From Lactuca virosa (taxonomy: Eukaryota > Streptophyta > Magnoliopsida > Asterales > Asteraceae), in assembly GCA_928212115.1 (NCBI GenBank), contig CAKMRJ010001112.1, positions 405,390,659 to 405,454,658 of the forward strand: 64,000 nucleotides of DNA, in the 5' to 3' direction. The notes under the pieces are model-generated. The model saw nothing but the letters and a program-made list of their open reading frames with translations, was not told where the DNA came from and ran no database searches. The position numbers and the translations under genes are program-made. This document shows, piece after piece, positions 13,050 to 22,522 of the stretch; the stretch's first letter is position 1; each line of letters begins with the position of its first letter.

Positions 13050-14065
13050 ATGCAATGTATGCACATGCACCGTATTATAATAAAAATTACTTTTTTTTGA
13101 TTTATTTTTAAGCCATGTTTTTTATCGAAAAAAACCAAATATACCATTGTTCATTATTTTTCGTCATCTTTCCATAGGGATCCATATTGATATACAAAAA
13201 ATGATTTTTTTTTCAAAAATATTCACTTCATTTCTTTGTTTTTAGAAAAGTTAAGGTCTATTTTTTATCCAAAAAAATTAATAAATATATCAAAATTTAT
13301 ATTTTTGGTACTCTTTAACCATATATTCATAAAAAAGAACAAAAAAAATGAATTTTCAGTTAAAATTCACAATGTGAATCTGCTCAGATTCGTATTGCGA
13401 ATCTATTTAGATTCACATTTCGAATCTGCTCGGATTCACAGTGTGAATAATAGTAAGTCAGATTCACATTGTGAATTCTGAAAACTAAATTATATATAGT
13501 TCATATTCACAATGTGAATAAATCCATTTGTTGATTGTACAAAACTAATTTATTAGTAATCAAAACGTTAAAATATTATAAAATTACATAAAAATATACT
13601 TCGATTCATATGTAAACTTCATTAAATTAATTTTTGAATGATTAAAGAGTTGAAATAGTAAGTCCGATTCACTTTGTGAATGTTAAATTGAAATATTACA
13701 GTTCAGATTTATAGTGTGAATCTGATCGAGGGTTTTTTTAATCGATATTGATGTTAATAATAGAGGACAAAAAATTGAGATTTTTGGTATAATTAGTTTT
13801 TTAGATAAAAATAAACTTAAATACTGAAAAAAAAAACAACAAAACGAAGTGAGTTTTTTTCGAAAAAAAGTTTGTTTTTTATATCAACATGGATATCTAT
13901 GGAAAGAGGACATGAGTTTTTTGGTATAAACAACGGTATATTCGTTTTTTTTTTTCGATAAAAACATGGCTTAAAAAAAATTAAACAAAAAAAATGTAGG
14001 TTTTAATTTTTTGGTGAAGACATGAGTTTTTTTTGGTATAATTCAGTGTATATGCATCTAATGTA
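13050..14065. mobile_element. Foldback element with long inverted arms
   Basis: The left arm (about 13050-13360) is repeated in inverted orientation at about 13740-14065. By eye the best matches are 13053-13080 with 14037-14064, 13111-13195 with 13880-13972, and the T-rich inner parts around 13200-13240 with 13825-13885. The arms are imperfect, with many small indels in A and T runs. The centre holds an array of short palindromes. There is no transposase frame. The structure fits a non-autonomous foldback-type DNA transposon or a large MITE. I could not define a target duplication because the outer ends are diffuse. Confidence 0.65.
13365..13725. repeat. Array of TTCACA-TGTGAA palindromes
   Basis: At least eight copies of a short palindrome related to GATTCACANTGTGAATC lie at about 13365, 13388, 13410, 13432, 13459, 13505, 13666 and 13707. 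The first five are packed within about 115 bp. They form the loop region of the foldback element. Confidence 0.75.
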
Positions 14066-14208
14066 CAAGTATACATTGATTCCCTTGGTCGTTAATCATT
14101 ATGATTTTCGACGCTCATGATTGGTTCGTTCTTTCCCCAAGACCCGGAGCCTTATGATAACTGGTCTTCGGGTCACGGCCCCGAATTATGAAATGGTTTG
14201 AAATAGGG
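14066..14208. other. Unassigned flank left of Gypsy-B
   Basis: Unassigned sequence ending in the Gypsy-B target duplication TAGGG (14204-14208). On the other side of Gypsy-B it continues at 35887. It could be the start of the left LTR of Gypsy-D, but no second copy is present to prove it. Confidence 0.35.
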
Positions 14209-15636
14209 TGTAACGCTCGTTTCAGGTATCATTTATTTCTCAAGATTTTTGGGTTCTAGACTGGAACTCGACGAGTTGGGGAGCTCCAACTCGTCGAGTA
14301 GAGATCATTTTGGACGCGAGACTTAGGGTCTACTCGACGAGTTGGAAGGCCCCAACTCGACAAGTAGACGCTGTAAAGGAAAACCCTAATTTTCAGGGTT
14401 TTGTACCCTATTTAAAGAACTTATGGATCATTTGTGGCCTCCCTCATCGTCCTAACTGTCCAGAGAGAAACCCTAGCCGTGCTTTAGTGCTTTCTTGAGT
14501 GTCTGTGAGCTTTCGAGAGTAAATCTTGTGCTCTTTGGAGGGAAACTTGAAGATTGAAGAGATTGAAGTGAGGAGGAGGCTATAGATCTGACATCTACCT
14601 TGTGTTAGCAACCATTTGGAGGTAAAAAGTCTTTACCTTTACCACTTGTTTCTTAGATCTTCTCGCATGAAAGTTTAGTGCATTTTAACCCATTTTGGAA
14701 CCATTTTCGGAGTTGAGCATGATTTGAAGTTGTGACTTCAGACCTAGACACCTTAGGCCTCCTTGGGCCTAAATATTCAAGCATAATCAAGATTTGGCCG
14801 TCCTCCATGCCCTAGACCTTCTATTAAGCTTAGTTTTAGTGTTTTAGCCTCTTGAGGCCTTGTATGCACGTAAAGTTAGCAACTTTACGTGGTATTTAAT
14901 TTCTAAGGGACTGGATTTGTAGTTTCGGGCTTTGGATTCAACTGGAAGGACTGAATATGTTAAGACAAGGGAAAAATCGACGAGTTGCACTGGCAACTCG
15001 ACGAGTTGGATTGGGTTTTCCGATTTTCGGTATGCACAGTGAACTCGGCGAGTTGATAAGATAACTCGGCGAGTTGGTTAGGGTTTTTCCCCGGTTTTCT
15101 AAACACAGAATGAACTCAACGAGTTGCTAGATGCACTTGAGGAGTTGGGTCAACATGGACTGTTGACCTTGACTTTGACCATGGTTGACCAAGTTTGACT
15201 TTGAGGATATTATTGGTATTTATGGATTTCGACAAAGTAGTCACATGATGGTTGTAGGCAGTTGAGTTGGAGCTGTGAATTGGGACTTATCTTATCTTAT
15301 CAGTTCAACATTCTTGAGAGGTGAGTCTCCTCACCATACCAATGGGTCGAAGGCACCAAGGACGACCCATTTTGTTATATGTGGTAGACTAGTTGATGTA
15401 GTGATATGTGGTATGTTAGTTGATTATATGCTAGGTGGTATGCTAGTTGTATATGTGATACTTGTAGGAAAGACCATGGGGGGAGCCCATGACGCTTGGA
15501 TGTAAGACCATGTGGGGGAGCCCATGGCTTTTTAGGTAAAGACCATGGGGGAGCCCATGACACTTGGATGTCAGACCATGTGGGGGAGCCCATGGATTTC
15601 CAGCTAAAGACCATGGGGGAGCCCATGGAACTTAGG
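14209..15636 (+). repeat. Gypsy-B 5' LTR, 3' end missing
   Basis: It matches 34144-35470 of the 3' LTR, with many differences. These include about 120 bp rich in ACTCGACGAGT-type words (about 14265-14380) that are absent from the 3' copy. TATTTAAA at 14409-14416 is the likely TATA box. GAG/GTGAGT at 15319-15326 is a donor-like site. The hairpin minisatellite starts at 15471 and is cut off by Gypsy-A. Confidence 0.9.
15471..15629 (+). repeat. Gypsy-B LTR hairpin minisatellite (5' copy)
   Basis: Five copies of a 33-35 bp unit, each with a hairpin such as CCATGGGGGAGCCCATGG (7-bp stem around GGAG). Two unit types alternate, giving a dimeric period of about 68 bp. Confidence 0.9.
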
Positions 15637-15817
15637 TGTAACACCCAAATTTTCAAAACAATTTTTCATTTCAAAACATACTTTCCACCACATAAAAATC
15701 ACAAAATCATAATAAATCTCTGTATCATCACAAAACATGTCCCAAGATCTCATATAAATAAATCCTCTCTCGTGTGTACGAATCATGCCGGCGCCTTCCC
15801 GCGATCCTCACTAGTAC

Positions 15818-16211
15818 CTGAAACACATCACACAACAACTGTAAGCATAAAAGCTTAGTGAGTTCCCCAATATACCACTTACAACACATACGCCACTCGA
15901 GGCTACAATACGACCCTCCGGTCCGATGTGTCTCAGCGGGACCCTCCAGTCCCATAGCTCGTTGGACCCTCTGGTCCGGTCATAGCTCGTTGGACCCTTC
16001 GGTCCGGTCTGTATCGTTGGACCCTTCGGTCCGGTCTATATCGTTGGACCCTTCGGTCCGGTCTATATCGTTGGACCCTTCGGTCCGGTCTATACAAAAC
16101 ATAGCATATATATAACACAATGCACATATTCTCATACATACACATAGCATACAAGACCCTCTGGTCTACACATAAATACCACTCTAGGTAATGTATAGTG
16201 AGAAGACTCAC
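15818..16211 (-). other. Putative LTR leader intron of Gypsy-A (3' copy)
   Basis: On the minus strand GAG/GTGAGT at the upper end and GTTTCAG/GTACT at the lower end bracket 394 bp that contain the hairpin minisatellite. The same 394-bp interval is at 22704-23097 in the 5' LTR, where it would be transcribed in the leader. Prediction only. Confidence 0.4.
15955..16095 (-). repeat. Gypsy-A LTR hairpin minisatellite (3' copy)
   Basis: Five tandem units of about 26-28 bp, each holding GGACCCTTCGGTCC or a close variant, a 5-bp stem with a 4-nt loop. One more divergent unit lies just before, near 15910-15950. Confidence 0.9.
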
Positions 16212-17147
16212 CTCGGATGTCTCGGATAATATCCCGCCCGTGTATATATTGATCTAGCCTCTGCCTATACACATAACATAATCATCTCAATCAATCACGA
16301 CTCTCTAGGCTAGACTAGACTCTCACATGTCCTCTAAGAAGGCTAAAAGGCTATTTTACCCTTCAAACAGTCCACAAGTTCCATTGTTGACCAAACCCAA
16401 AAAGTCAACAAAAGTCAACGGTCAACCCTTGACCAGACTCGCCGAGTGCACAAATGTGACTCGACGAGTTCAGTCGTGAACTCGAGTCCTCTATCCCCCT
16501 TCTGACTCACTGAGTCATTCCCCCAATTCGGCAAGTCACTCACTATGTGATTCACGGGAAACCCTAACCCTACTCGCCGAGTCTGCCCTTGGACTCGGCG
16601 AGTTCATGTCATGCACAAACTCAATTGACCTCCTGAGGTCAGATCTGTTCCTTAGAACCATAGATCTGACCTTCCCAAGCCTGATAATCACGTAAAGCTT
16701 GGATCTTGACACTCATGTGACGCCTAGGAGGCTTTACTTGGTGATTTAGCCCCAAAAACAACAACCTGAGCTCATTGCCTCCATAGCTCAACATAAAGCA
16801 AGCTGGAATAAGCTCTTTAGACCACTATGGGTCCAGATCCGAAGTCTCAAAGTGAATAGGGGCCATATTCTCACAACTCCTTCCAATAAAAGACATAAAA
16901 ACTCTACATCTATGGATTCCTTCAACAAAACAGATAAAGGGGCGACATAATACCTCAAAGATGAAGCCTTTTGCTCGAAATCCCCAGATGCACAACCTCC
17001 TTGGTCCCCTCCAAGCTGGAATCACCTCCTTCTTGTAAGAATCAATCACAAAGATCAAGAAATGGCTCCTTTCCTCTCACAAACGCTCTAGCTCTTTTAG
17101 GGTTTCTCTCTGGGGTTTGGTAGCCGCAAGTGACGGCCCTAAGGGCC

Positions 17148-17155
17148 TTTAAATA
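17148..17155 (-). promoter_or_regulatory. Gypsy-A TATA box (3' LTR)
   Basis: TATTTAAA on the minus strand. The same octamer is at 24034-24041 in the 5' LTR and at 14409 and 34232 in Gypsy-B. Confidence 0.6.
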
Positions 17156-17335
17156 GGTCCCAAACCCAAGAAATTAGGGTTTCATTAAACAGCGTGGACT
17201 CGCCGAGTCCAGTCATTAATCCAGTCCAACAATGCGCGGCTCTACTCGGCGAGTCTAAGCGCCTACTCGCCGAGTCCCTCTCCAAAACTCAAAAATAATT
17301 AGATAAATACAGTACCTAGAAATCCGGATGTTACA

Positions 17336-17351
17336 ATTCTCCCCCACTAGA
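17336..17351 (-). other. Gypsy-A polypurine tract
   Basis: On the minus strand AGTGGGGGAGAAT abuts the 3' LTR, a typical plus-strand primer of plant gypsy elements. It lies immediately after the pol stop codon region. Confidence 0.9.
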
Positions 17352-17352
17352 A

Positions 17353-20097
17353 TCAGACTTCGCCCTCGAAGTCTCTCTCAGCAAATAACTCTGGGTACTG
17401 TTCACGCATCTCTAACTCCGGCTCCCAAGTCAGCTCGGACCCCTTCCGATGTTGCCACTGGACCTGAACCAATGACACCTCCTTGTTTCTCAAAACCTTG
17501 ATCCTCCTATCCCGAATCGCGATCGGCCTCTCAACATAGTTCAGGCTTGCATCCACCTGAATGTCCTCAAGGGGAACCACTGCCGACTCATCGGCGATAC
17601 ACTTCCTCAACTGAGATACGTGGAAGGTATCATGAATCTGACTCAACTCCGCAGGTAGTTCCAAACGATACGCTACTCTGCCCACCCTGGCGATCACCCT
17701 GAAAGGACCAATATACCGAGGCCCCAACTTGCCTCTCTTCCTGAATCGGATCACTCCTTTCCAAGGAGATACCTTCAGGAGGACGAAGTCACCAACCTGA
17801 AATTCGAGCTCGGTTTGACGGCTCTGGGCCGTCAGTAACCTCTGCCTGACCTGCTGAATCTGCTCGGTCGTCTGAAGCACAATCTCCGTACTACCCATCA
17901 CACGTTGCCCGACCTCACCCCAGCAAATGGGAGTCCGACACCTCCTCCCATACAACAGCTCAAAGGGTGGCATACCGATGCTCGAATGATGGCTGTTGTT
18001 GTAGGAAAACTCTGCCAAGGGTAAATATGTGTCCCAACTCCCTCCAAAGTCCAATACACATGCCCGAAGCATGTCCTCGAGCGTCTGAATCGTCCGCTCA
18101 CTCTGCCCGTCTGTCTGTGGGTGGTATGCGGTACTAAAATGCAGCCTCGTACCCAACTCCTCATGAAACTTCTTCCAGAATCTGGAAGTGAAACGCACAT
18201 CTCGATCTGAGACGATCGAGATCGGCACTCCATGCCGTGATACCACCTCCCTCACGTACAACTCTGCCAACCTCTCAGCGGAAAAGCTCTCACTGATAGC
18301 AAGGAAGTGAGCGCTCTTCGTCAACCTGTCCACAATCACCCAAATTGCATCGACGCCCCTAGCAGTCCTCGGCAATTTGGTGATAAAATCCATGGTAATC
18401 TGTTCCCATTTCCATTCGGGAACCTCCAACGGCTGCAATTTACCATGCGGTCTCTGGTGCTCGGCCTTAACTCTGCGACAGGTCAAGCACCTCTCTACGA
18501 ACCATGCAACATCCCTCTTCATACAGGGCCACCAATACTCTCTCTTCAGGTCCAAATACATCTTAGTGGCCCCGGGATGGATCGAGAACCTCGATCTATG
18601 CGCCTCCTCCATCAAGATGGTACGCGTTCCACCCACGAACGGTACCCAAATCCGACCCTGAAAGGTCATAAGTCCTCGACCATCGGTAACGAACTCCGAT
18701 ACCTGTCCGATAACCCGCTCTCTCTTCCGGTTCTCCGGCCTAATGGCCTCAGCCTGCGCCCCTCGAATGGTGTCCAACACCGGAGTCATCACTGTCAATC
18801 TCATACAAACATCTCGTATCGGGGCACTCTCCGCCCTGCGACTCAGGGCATCAGCTACAACATTAGCTTTGCCCGGGTGGTACAGGATCTCGCAATCATA
18901 ATCCTTCACCACATCCAACCATCTCCTCTGACGCATGTTCAGGTTGGGCTGATCCATCAAATACTTCAAGCTCTTATGGTCCGTGTATATGGTACACCGA
19001 ACCCCGTACATGTAGTGACGCCAGATCTTGAGGGCGAACACTACTGCCCCCAGCTCCAGATCGTGGGTGGGATACCTCGCCTCGTGAGGCTTCAGCTGTC
19101 TCGATGCGTATGCTATCACATGCCCTCTCTGCATTAGCACCGCTCCCAGCCCCGATATCGATGCGTCACAATACACCACAAAGTCCTCCATTCCCTCCGG
19201 AAGGGCTAACACCGGGGCTTCGCACAGTCTCTGGCGAAGTGTCTCGAAGGAGGCCTGCTGCTCTGGGCCCCATGAAAAAGCAACACCCTTCCGGGTCAAT
19301 CTGGTGAGTGGCACGGCGATCTTGGAGAAATCCCTGATAAATCTCCTATAATAGCCGGCCAACCCGAGGAAACTCCTGATCTCGGTGGGGGATCTCGGCA
19401 CCTCCCAACTCATCACTGCCTCAATCTTGGCCGGATCGACCAAAATCCCATTCTGGTTAACGAGGTGCCCTAGGAACCGGACCTCTCGTAACCAGAAATC
19501 ACACTTGGAGAATTTGGCATAAAGCCTCTCCGATCTCAAAACTCCAAGTAACTCTCTCAAATGCTCCTCATGCTGCTCTCTGGATCTCGAATACACCAAT
19601 ATGTCATCGATGAACACGATCACCGAACGATCCAACATCGGTCTGCATACTCTGTTCATGAGATCCATGAATGTCGCCGGTGCATTGGTGAGCCCGAAAG
19701 GCATCACCACGAACTCGTAATGCCCGTAACGAGTCCTGAATGCTGTCTTCTGGATATCCTCATCTCGTACTCTCATCTGATGATATCCAGACCTCAAGTC
19801 GATCTTGGAAAACCAAGACGCTCCCTGCAACTGATCGAATAAATCGTCGATCCTCGGTAAGGGGTAACGGTTTTTGACCGTCAGTTTGTTCAGTTCCCGG
19901 TAATCAATGCACATCCGGTGTGAACCATCCTTTTTCTTGACAAAAAGGATCGGCGCTCCCCACGGCGAGCTACTCGGCCGTATAAACCCCTTCCCCAGCA
20001 GCTCCTGAAGCTGCGAGGATAACTCCTGCATCTCTGGTGGCGCAAGGCGATAGGGCGCCTTGGCGATAGGCGCTGCCCCCGGAACCAAGTCAATACG
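17353..20097 (-). CDS. Gypsy-A pol: RT, RNase H, integrase, chromodomain-like C-terminus
   Basis: This is 911 uninterrupted codons of Pol, which copies element RNA into DNA and inserts it. Residues are numbered from the TTG at 20088, which is not a real start. RT has FIDD at about 159-162 and the KIDLRSGYHQ motif near 95. RNase H starts near VYCDAS (about 305) and ends near HPGKANVVADALS (404-416). Integrase has an HHCC zinc region (H about 497 and 504, C534, C537) and a D567, D628, E664 triad with the standard 35-residue last spacing. The GPF-type region near 770-800 (GKLGPRYIGPF) and a C-terminal chromodomain-like part near 840-905 follow, the latter expected to guide integration to chromatin. 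A 1-bp deletion near 20098 separates this frame from protease, so no full Gag-Pol can be made from this copy. Confidence 0.95.
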   Translation of the reverse strand, partial: RIDLVPGAAPIAKAPYRLAPPEMQELSSQLQELLGKGFIRPSSSPWGAPILFVKKKDGSHRMCIDYRELNKLTVKNRYPLPRIDDLFDQLQGASWFSKIDLRSGYHQMRVRDEDIQKTAFRTRYGHYEFVVMPFGLTNAPATFMDLMNRVCRPMLDRSVIVFIDDILVYSRSREQHEEHLRELLGVLRSERLYAKFSKCDFWLREVRFLGHLVNQNGILVDPAKIEAVMSWEVPRSPTEIRSFLGLAGYYRRFIRDFSKIAVPLTRLTRKGVAFSWGPEQQASFETLRQRLCEAPVLALPEGMEDFVVYCDASISGLGAVLMQRGHVIAYASRQLKPHEARYPTHDLELGAVVFALKIWRHYMYGVRCTIYTDHKSLKYLMDQPNLNMRQRRWLDVVKDYDCEILYHPGKANVVADALSRRAESAPIRDVCMRLTVMTPVLDTIRGAQAEAIRPENRKRERVIGQVSEFVTDGRGLMTFQGRIWVPFVGGTRTILMEEAHRSRFSIHPGATKMYLDLKREYWWPCMKRDVAWFVERCLTCRRVKAEHQRPHGKLQPLEVPEWKWEQITMDFITKLPRTARGVDAIWVIVDRLTKSAHFLAISESFSAERLAELYVREVVSRHGVPISIVSDRDVRFTSRFWKKFHEELGTRLHFSTAYHPQTDGQSERTIQTLEDMLRACVLDFGGSWDTYLPLAEFSYNNSHHSSIGMPPFELLYGRRCRTPICWGEVGQRVMGSTEIVLQTTEQIQQVRQRLLTAQSRQTELEFQVGDFVLLKVSPWKGVIRFRKRGKLGPRYIGPFRVIARVGRVAYRLELPAELSQIHDTFHVSQLRKCIADESAVVPLEDIQVDASLNYVERPIAIRDRRIKVLRNKEVSLVQVQWQHRKGSELTWEPELEMREQYPELFAERDFEGEV

Positions 20098-20665
20098 AAC
20101 TCTACCTGCCTCTCGGGAGGTACACCCGGCAACTCCTCGGGGAAAACATCCGGGAACTCACGCACTATCGGAACCTCATCGACCGACCTCGGTCTCTCTG
20201 CATCTACTCTCGTATCCACCACATAAGCCACAAACCCACTACAGCCCTGCTGTAGACTCTGCCTCGCTCTAGCGGCCGAACAAAATGCTGAGCCAGAACG
20301 GGTACCCTCGCCGTACACCGTAAGTACTCCCCCACTGGGGTCTCGTATCGTCACCAACTGTCGCTCGCAGTCTATCACAACCCCAAATCGGCTCAACCAA
20401 TCCATGCCTACTATGACACATACGTCCCCCATAGCAATCGGGACCAGATCTATCGGGAACTCGACACCGAAGATCTCGAGTACACATCCTCGAATCACAT
20501 CAGTAGCATACACTGCTCGCTTGTCGGCTATAGAAACTCGTAGAGGTCGACTCAACGCCTCTCGTTGAACACTGATGTGTCGACTAAACGCTATCGACAC
20601 AAATGACCGACTCGCACCCGAGTCAAACAACACCAAAGCAGGTACAGAACACACAAGAAATGTAC
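20098..20665 (-). CDS. Gypsy-A protease region of pol
   Basis: Aspartic protease with active-site LFDSGASRSF near 20620 and a GMDWL motif near 20400. The frame has no ATG ahead of the active site, so it must be entered from gag. Joining gag across the intron-like segment 20666-20730 gives a clean in-frame fusion. Before RT the frame is lost at about 20098, where a single C seems to be missing compared with Gypsy-B and general family sequence. No slippery heptamer is present there, so I read this as a mutation and not programmed frameshifting. Confidence 0.85.
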
Positions 20666-20730
20666 CTATGCATACCTCAAAATAAGCATAATATCACAAA
20701 CTCAATATAAACCGAGGAAAGAATACATAC
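20666..20730 (-). other. Putative gag-pol intron of Gypsy-A, 65 bp
   Basis: On the minus strand the segment starts GTATGT and ends GCATAG. Its removal joins GAA GCT G to GT ACA TTT, keeping frame from Gag to the TFLV start of protease. If retained, translation enters it and stops at TGA at 20702-20704. It is T-rich. Gypsy-B has the same arrangement at 30716-30784. Confidence 0.65.
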
Positions 20731-21913
20731 CAGCTTCCACGACGGGTGCTACGCGGACCTCCTCCGCTGTCAACTGGAAGGCTCTCCCGCGAGCCTTCGG
20801 CGCCTCGGCCTTCGCCGGCCGACTCTCTGTAGCTCGAACAGCAGGCGCAGATCCCTGCGCTGATCTCTGCAGTAGCTGTGGGCACTCGGCCTTCCGATGG
20901 CCGGTCTGGTTGCAATGAAAGCAAACCGTGAATCCCTTGGGGCAGTCCCTCGCATAATGCCCCTCCTTCCCACACTTATAACACACCCCAGCTCTGCATG
21001 TCCCCTCGTGGCTCTTGCCGCACTTTCCACAAGTGCGGCCCTTCGGACCCCCAGATCTCGAATCAGCGGGCTTTGCCCGCTTGGCTGCCGGCTGAGACTG
21101 TGTCGGTCGCCGATCCACCCTCTGAGACTCGGCCTCCTCCCTGGCCTGCGTCTCCAGCTCAATCTCCCTCTTCCGGGCATTTGCCTGGAGCTCAGCAAAT
21201 GTCCGATAAGTCGAGTTTGACACGAACTCCCGTATATCCCTCCTCAAAACACCCAAGTACCGGCTCATACGTGCCTGCTCAGTAGACACCTGCTCAGGGC
21301 AGAACATCGCCCTCTCATGAAACTTCCGGGTAACCACAGTAACCGAATCAGTACCCTGTTTGAGGGTCAAGAACTCCTGAGCCAATCGCTCCCTCTCCAC
21401 CGGAGGAACATACTCATCTCGAAACATCGTGGTGAACCTCTCCCAGGTCACCGCAGTCAGCTCTGCAGTAGTGAAGTCTGCCGTCACAAACTTCCACCAG
21501 TCCTTCGCTCCCAAGCGAAGCTGGTTCAGCGCAAACCGAACCCTCAGATGCTCTGGACACGAGCAGGTATAGAAACAACCCTCAACATCGGTAATCCATC
21601 TCATAGCAGCAATCGGATCCTGCGTCCCATCAAACTCTGGTGGCTTCGTGTTGCTGAACTCTCTGTACAGCAACGAGTCACCCCCCTGCGGCCTGGCAGC
21701 AGCAACGGCTGCGGTGGCCGCAACAACAGCTGCATCAGTAAGAGCGGCGTACCGCTCATCAAAAGCCTCCATCATCGTGGTCTTGATAGACCCGAACATC
21801 TCTGGAATCTCAGCGCGGATGGCAGCAGCCACCTCATCATGAATCATCTGGCGGAGCTCCTCATCGCTCACAACCCCCTCGCTAGTCCCTGGCCGGTGGC
21901 GCGTCCCAACCAT
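20702..21913 (-). CDS. Gypsy-A Gag (unspliced form)
   Basis: Structural protein that packages element RNA in virus-like particles. I chose the ATG at 21913 (MVGTRHRPG) because it directly follows an acceptor-like TTTCAG (21923) and matches the gag start position of Gypsy-B; an open frame continues upstream to 22030 but has leader-like content. A capsid-type region includes WWKF near 21500. Three zinc-knuckle-like clusters follow near 20880-21050: CGKCGKSHEGTC (atypical), CYKCGKEGHYARDC and CFHCNQTGHRKAEC (both CCHC). The last 10 codons lie inside the putative intron. Confidence 0.93.
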   Translation of the reverse strand: MVGTRHRPGTSEGVVSDEELRQMIHDEVAAAIRAEIPEMFGSIKTTMMEAFDERYAALTDAAVVAATAAVAAARPQGGDSLLYREFSNTKPPEFDGTQDPIAAMRWITDVEGCFYTCSCPEHLRVRFALNQLRLGAKDWWKFVTADFTTAELTAVTWERFTTMFRDEYVPPVERERLAQEFLTLKQGTDSVTVVTRKFHERAMFCPEQVSTEQARMSRYLGVLRRDIREFVSNSTYRTFAELQANARKREIELETQAREEAESQRVDRRPTQSQPAAKRAKPADSRSGGPKGRTCGKCGKSHEGTCRAGVCYKCGKEGHYARDCPKGFTVCFHCNQTGHRKAECPQLLQRSAQGSAPAVRATESRPAKAEAPKARGRAFQLTAEEVRVAPVVEAGMYSFLGLY

Positions 21914-21922
21914 GATGCCTCT

Positions 21923-21940
21923 CTGAAATACAACACAAGA
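21923..21940 (-). promoter_or_regulatory. Putative 3' splice site before Gypsy-A gag
   Basis: On the minus strand TTGTGTTGTATTTCAG ends 9 bases before the gag ATG, a strong acceptor-like word. Gypsy-B has CTGTCTTATCAG one base before its gag ATG (29474). A matching donor could be the LTR GTGAGT (23097). Confidence 0.4.
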
Positions 21941-22046
21941 TATCAAAGACTCGCTCGAGTATACTCGCACTCGATAACTCAACCCTACTTGCTCCTTAGT
22001 ACCCAATGGATTCTTAGTTAGGGTGCACACTGCTCCGGTGTCTTCA

Positions 22047-22067
22047 GTAGTACGGGCCCTATACTAC
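22047..22067 (-). other. Leader palindrome of Gypsy-A centred on GGGCCC
   Basis: A near-perfect 21-nt palindrome with arms GTAGTA and TACTAC around GGGCCC, between primer binding site and gag. Gypsy-B keeps it at 29343-29363 though the surrounding leader has diverged. Confidence 0.7.
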
Positions 22068-22502
22068 CGTCCACACCGCATCAGCATTCACTCTAAGTCC
22101 TCCTCCTTGGATTCCAGATCACAAGTACACTACATCTCACTGGCATAGGCTTCCCTTCGGTAGGCCTCCCAACATCTCCTCACTGCTACCTATTCGTTCT
22201 CAAGCATCATATAGCAGCAAAATCATTCCTAGGCTAAGGCATCACAGATCAGGCCACTCTAGTCCTAATATGATCACCTAGCCTACTCTAGCATGCATAA
22301 TATCTCATAATATCTCATAACACATAAGGTAAGGGTATTTTGGGAAATCACCGTTCGGGCGCTGGCTGATCGTACACACTGTTTCCTTCTGCCTTTCTCA
22401 AAATCTTTTATTCTTTTAGAAAAATTGTTTATTTTATGAAAACTTTCTCATCTCCTCAGTTTGAGTTCGGATTCATCCGAAGATGCACCCGAATCCCTCA
22501 AA

Positions 22503-22522
22503 CCAAGGCTCTGATACCAACT
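22503..22522 (-). other. Gypsy-A primer binding site
   Basis: On the minus strand TTGGTATCAGAGCCTTGG directly inside the 5' LTR, complementary to initiator methionine tRNA. Confidence 0.93.

Larger units (their letters stand above)
15637..17335 (-). repeat. Gypsy-A 3' LTR
   Basis: TGTAAC...GTTACA ends on the plus strand. On the minus strand the order is U3 with ACTCGCCGAGT-type words, TATTTAAA (17148-17155), a CCGAG/GTGAGT donor-like site (intron side at 16211), the hairpin minisatellite, a TTTCAG acceptor-like site (15818) and the U5 end. Confidence 0.95.

Noticed and set aside
15955..16095. CRISPR-like regular repeats
   Set aside because: Units are directly adjacent without unique spacers and lie in a plant LTR.
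15858..16211. Repetitive peptides such as RSISLDPSV on either strand
   Set aside because: Translations of the LTR minisatellite; no start context or promoter of their own.
18307..19137. 276-codon frame on the plus strand
   Set aside because: It lies fully antisense to Gypsy-A pol, which has clear RT, RNase H and integrase motifs; the antisense frame has no domain.
20090..20104. Programmed frameshift between protease and RT in Gypsy-A
   Set aside because: No slippery heptamer or clear downstream structure; a lost base is simpler.
21317..22021. 234-codon plus-strand frame
   Set aside because: Antisense shadow of Gypsy-A gag.
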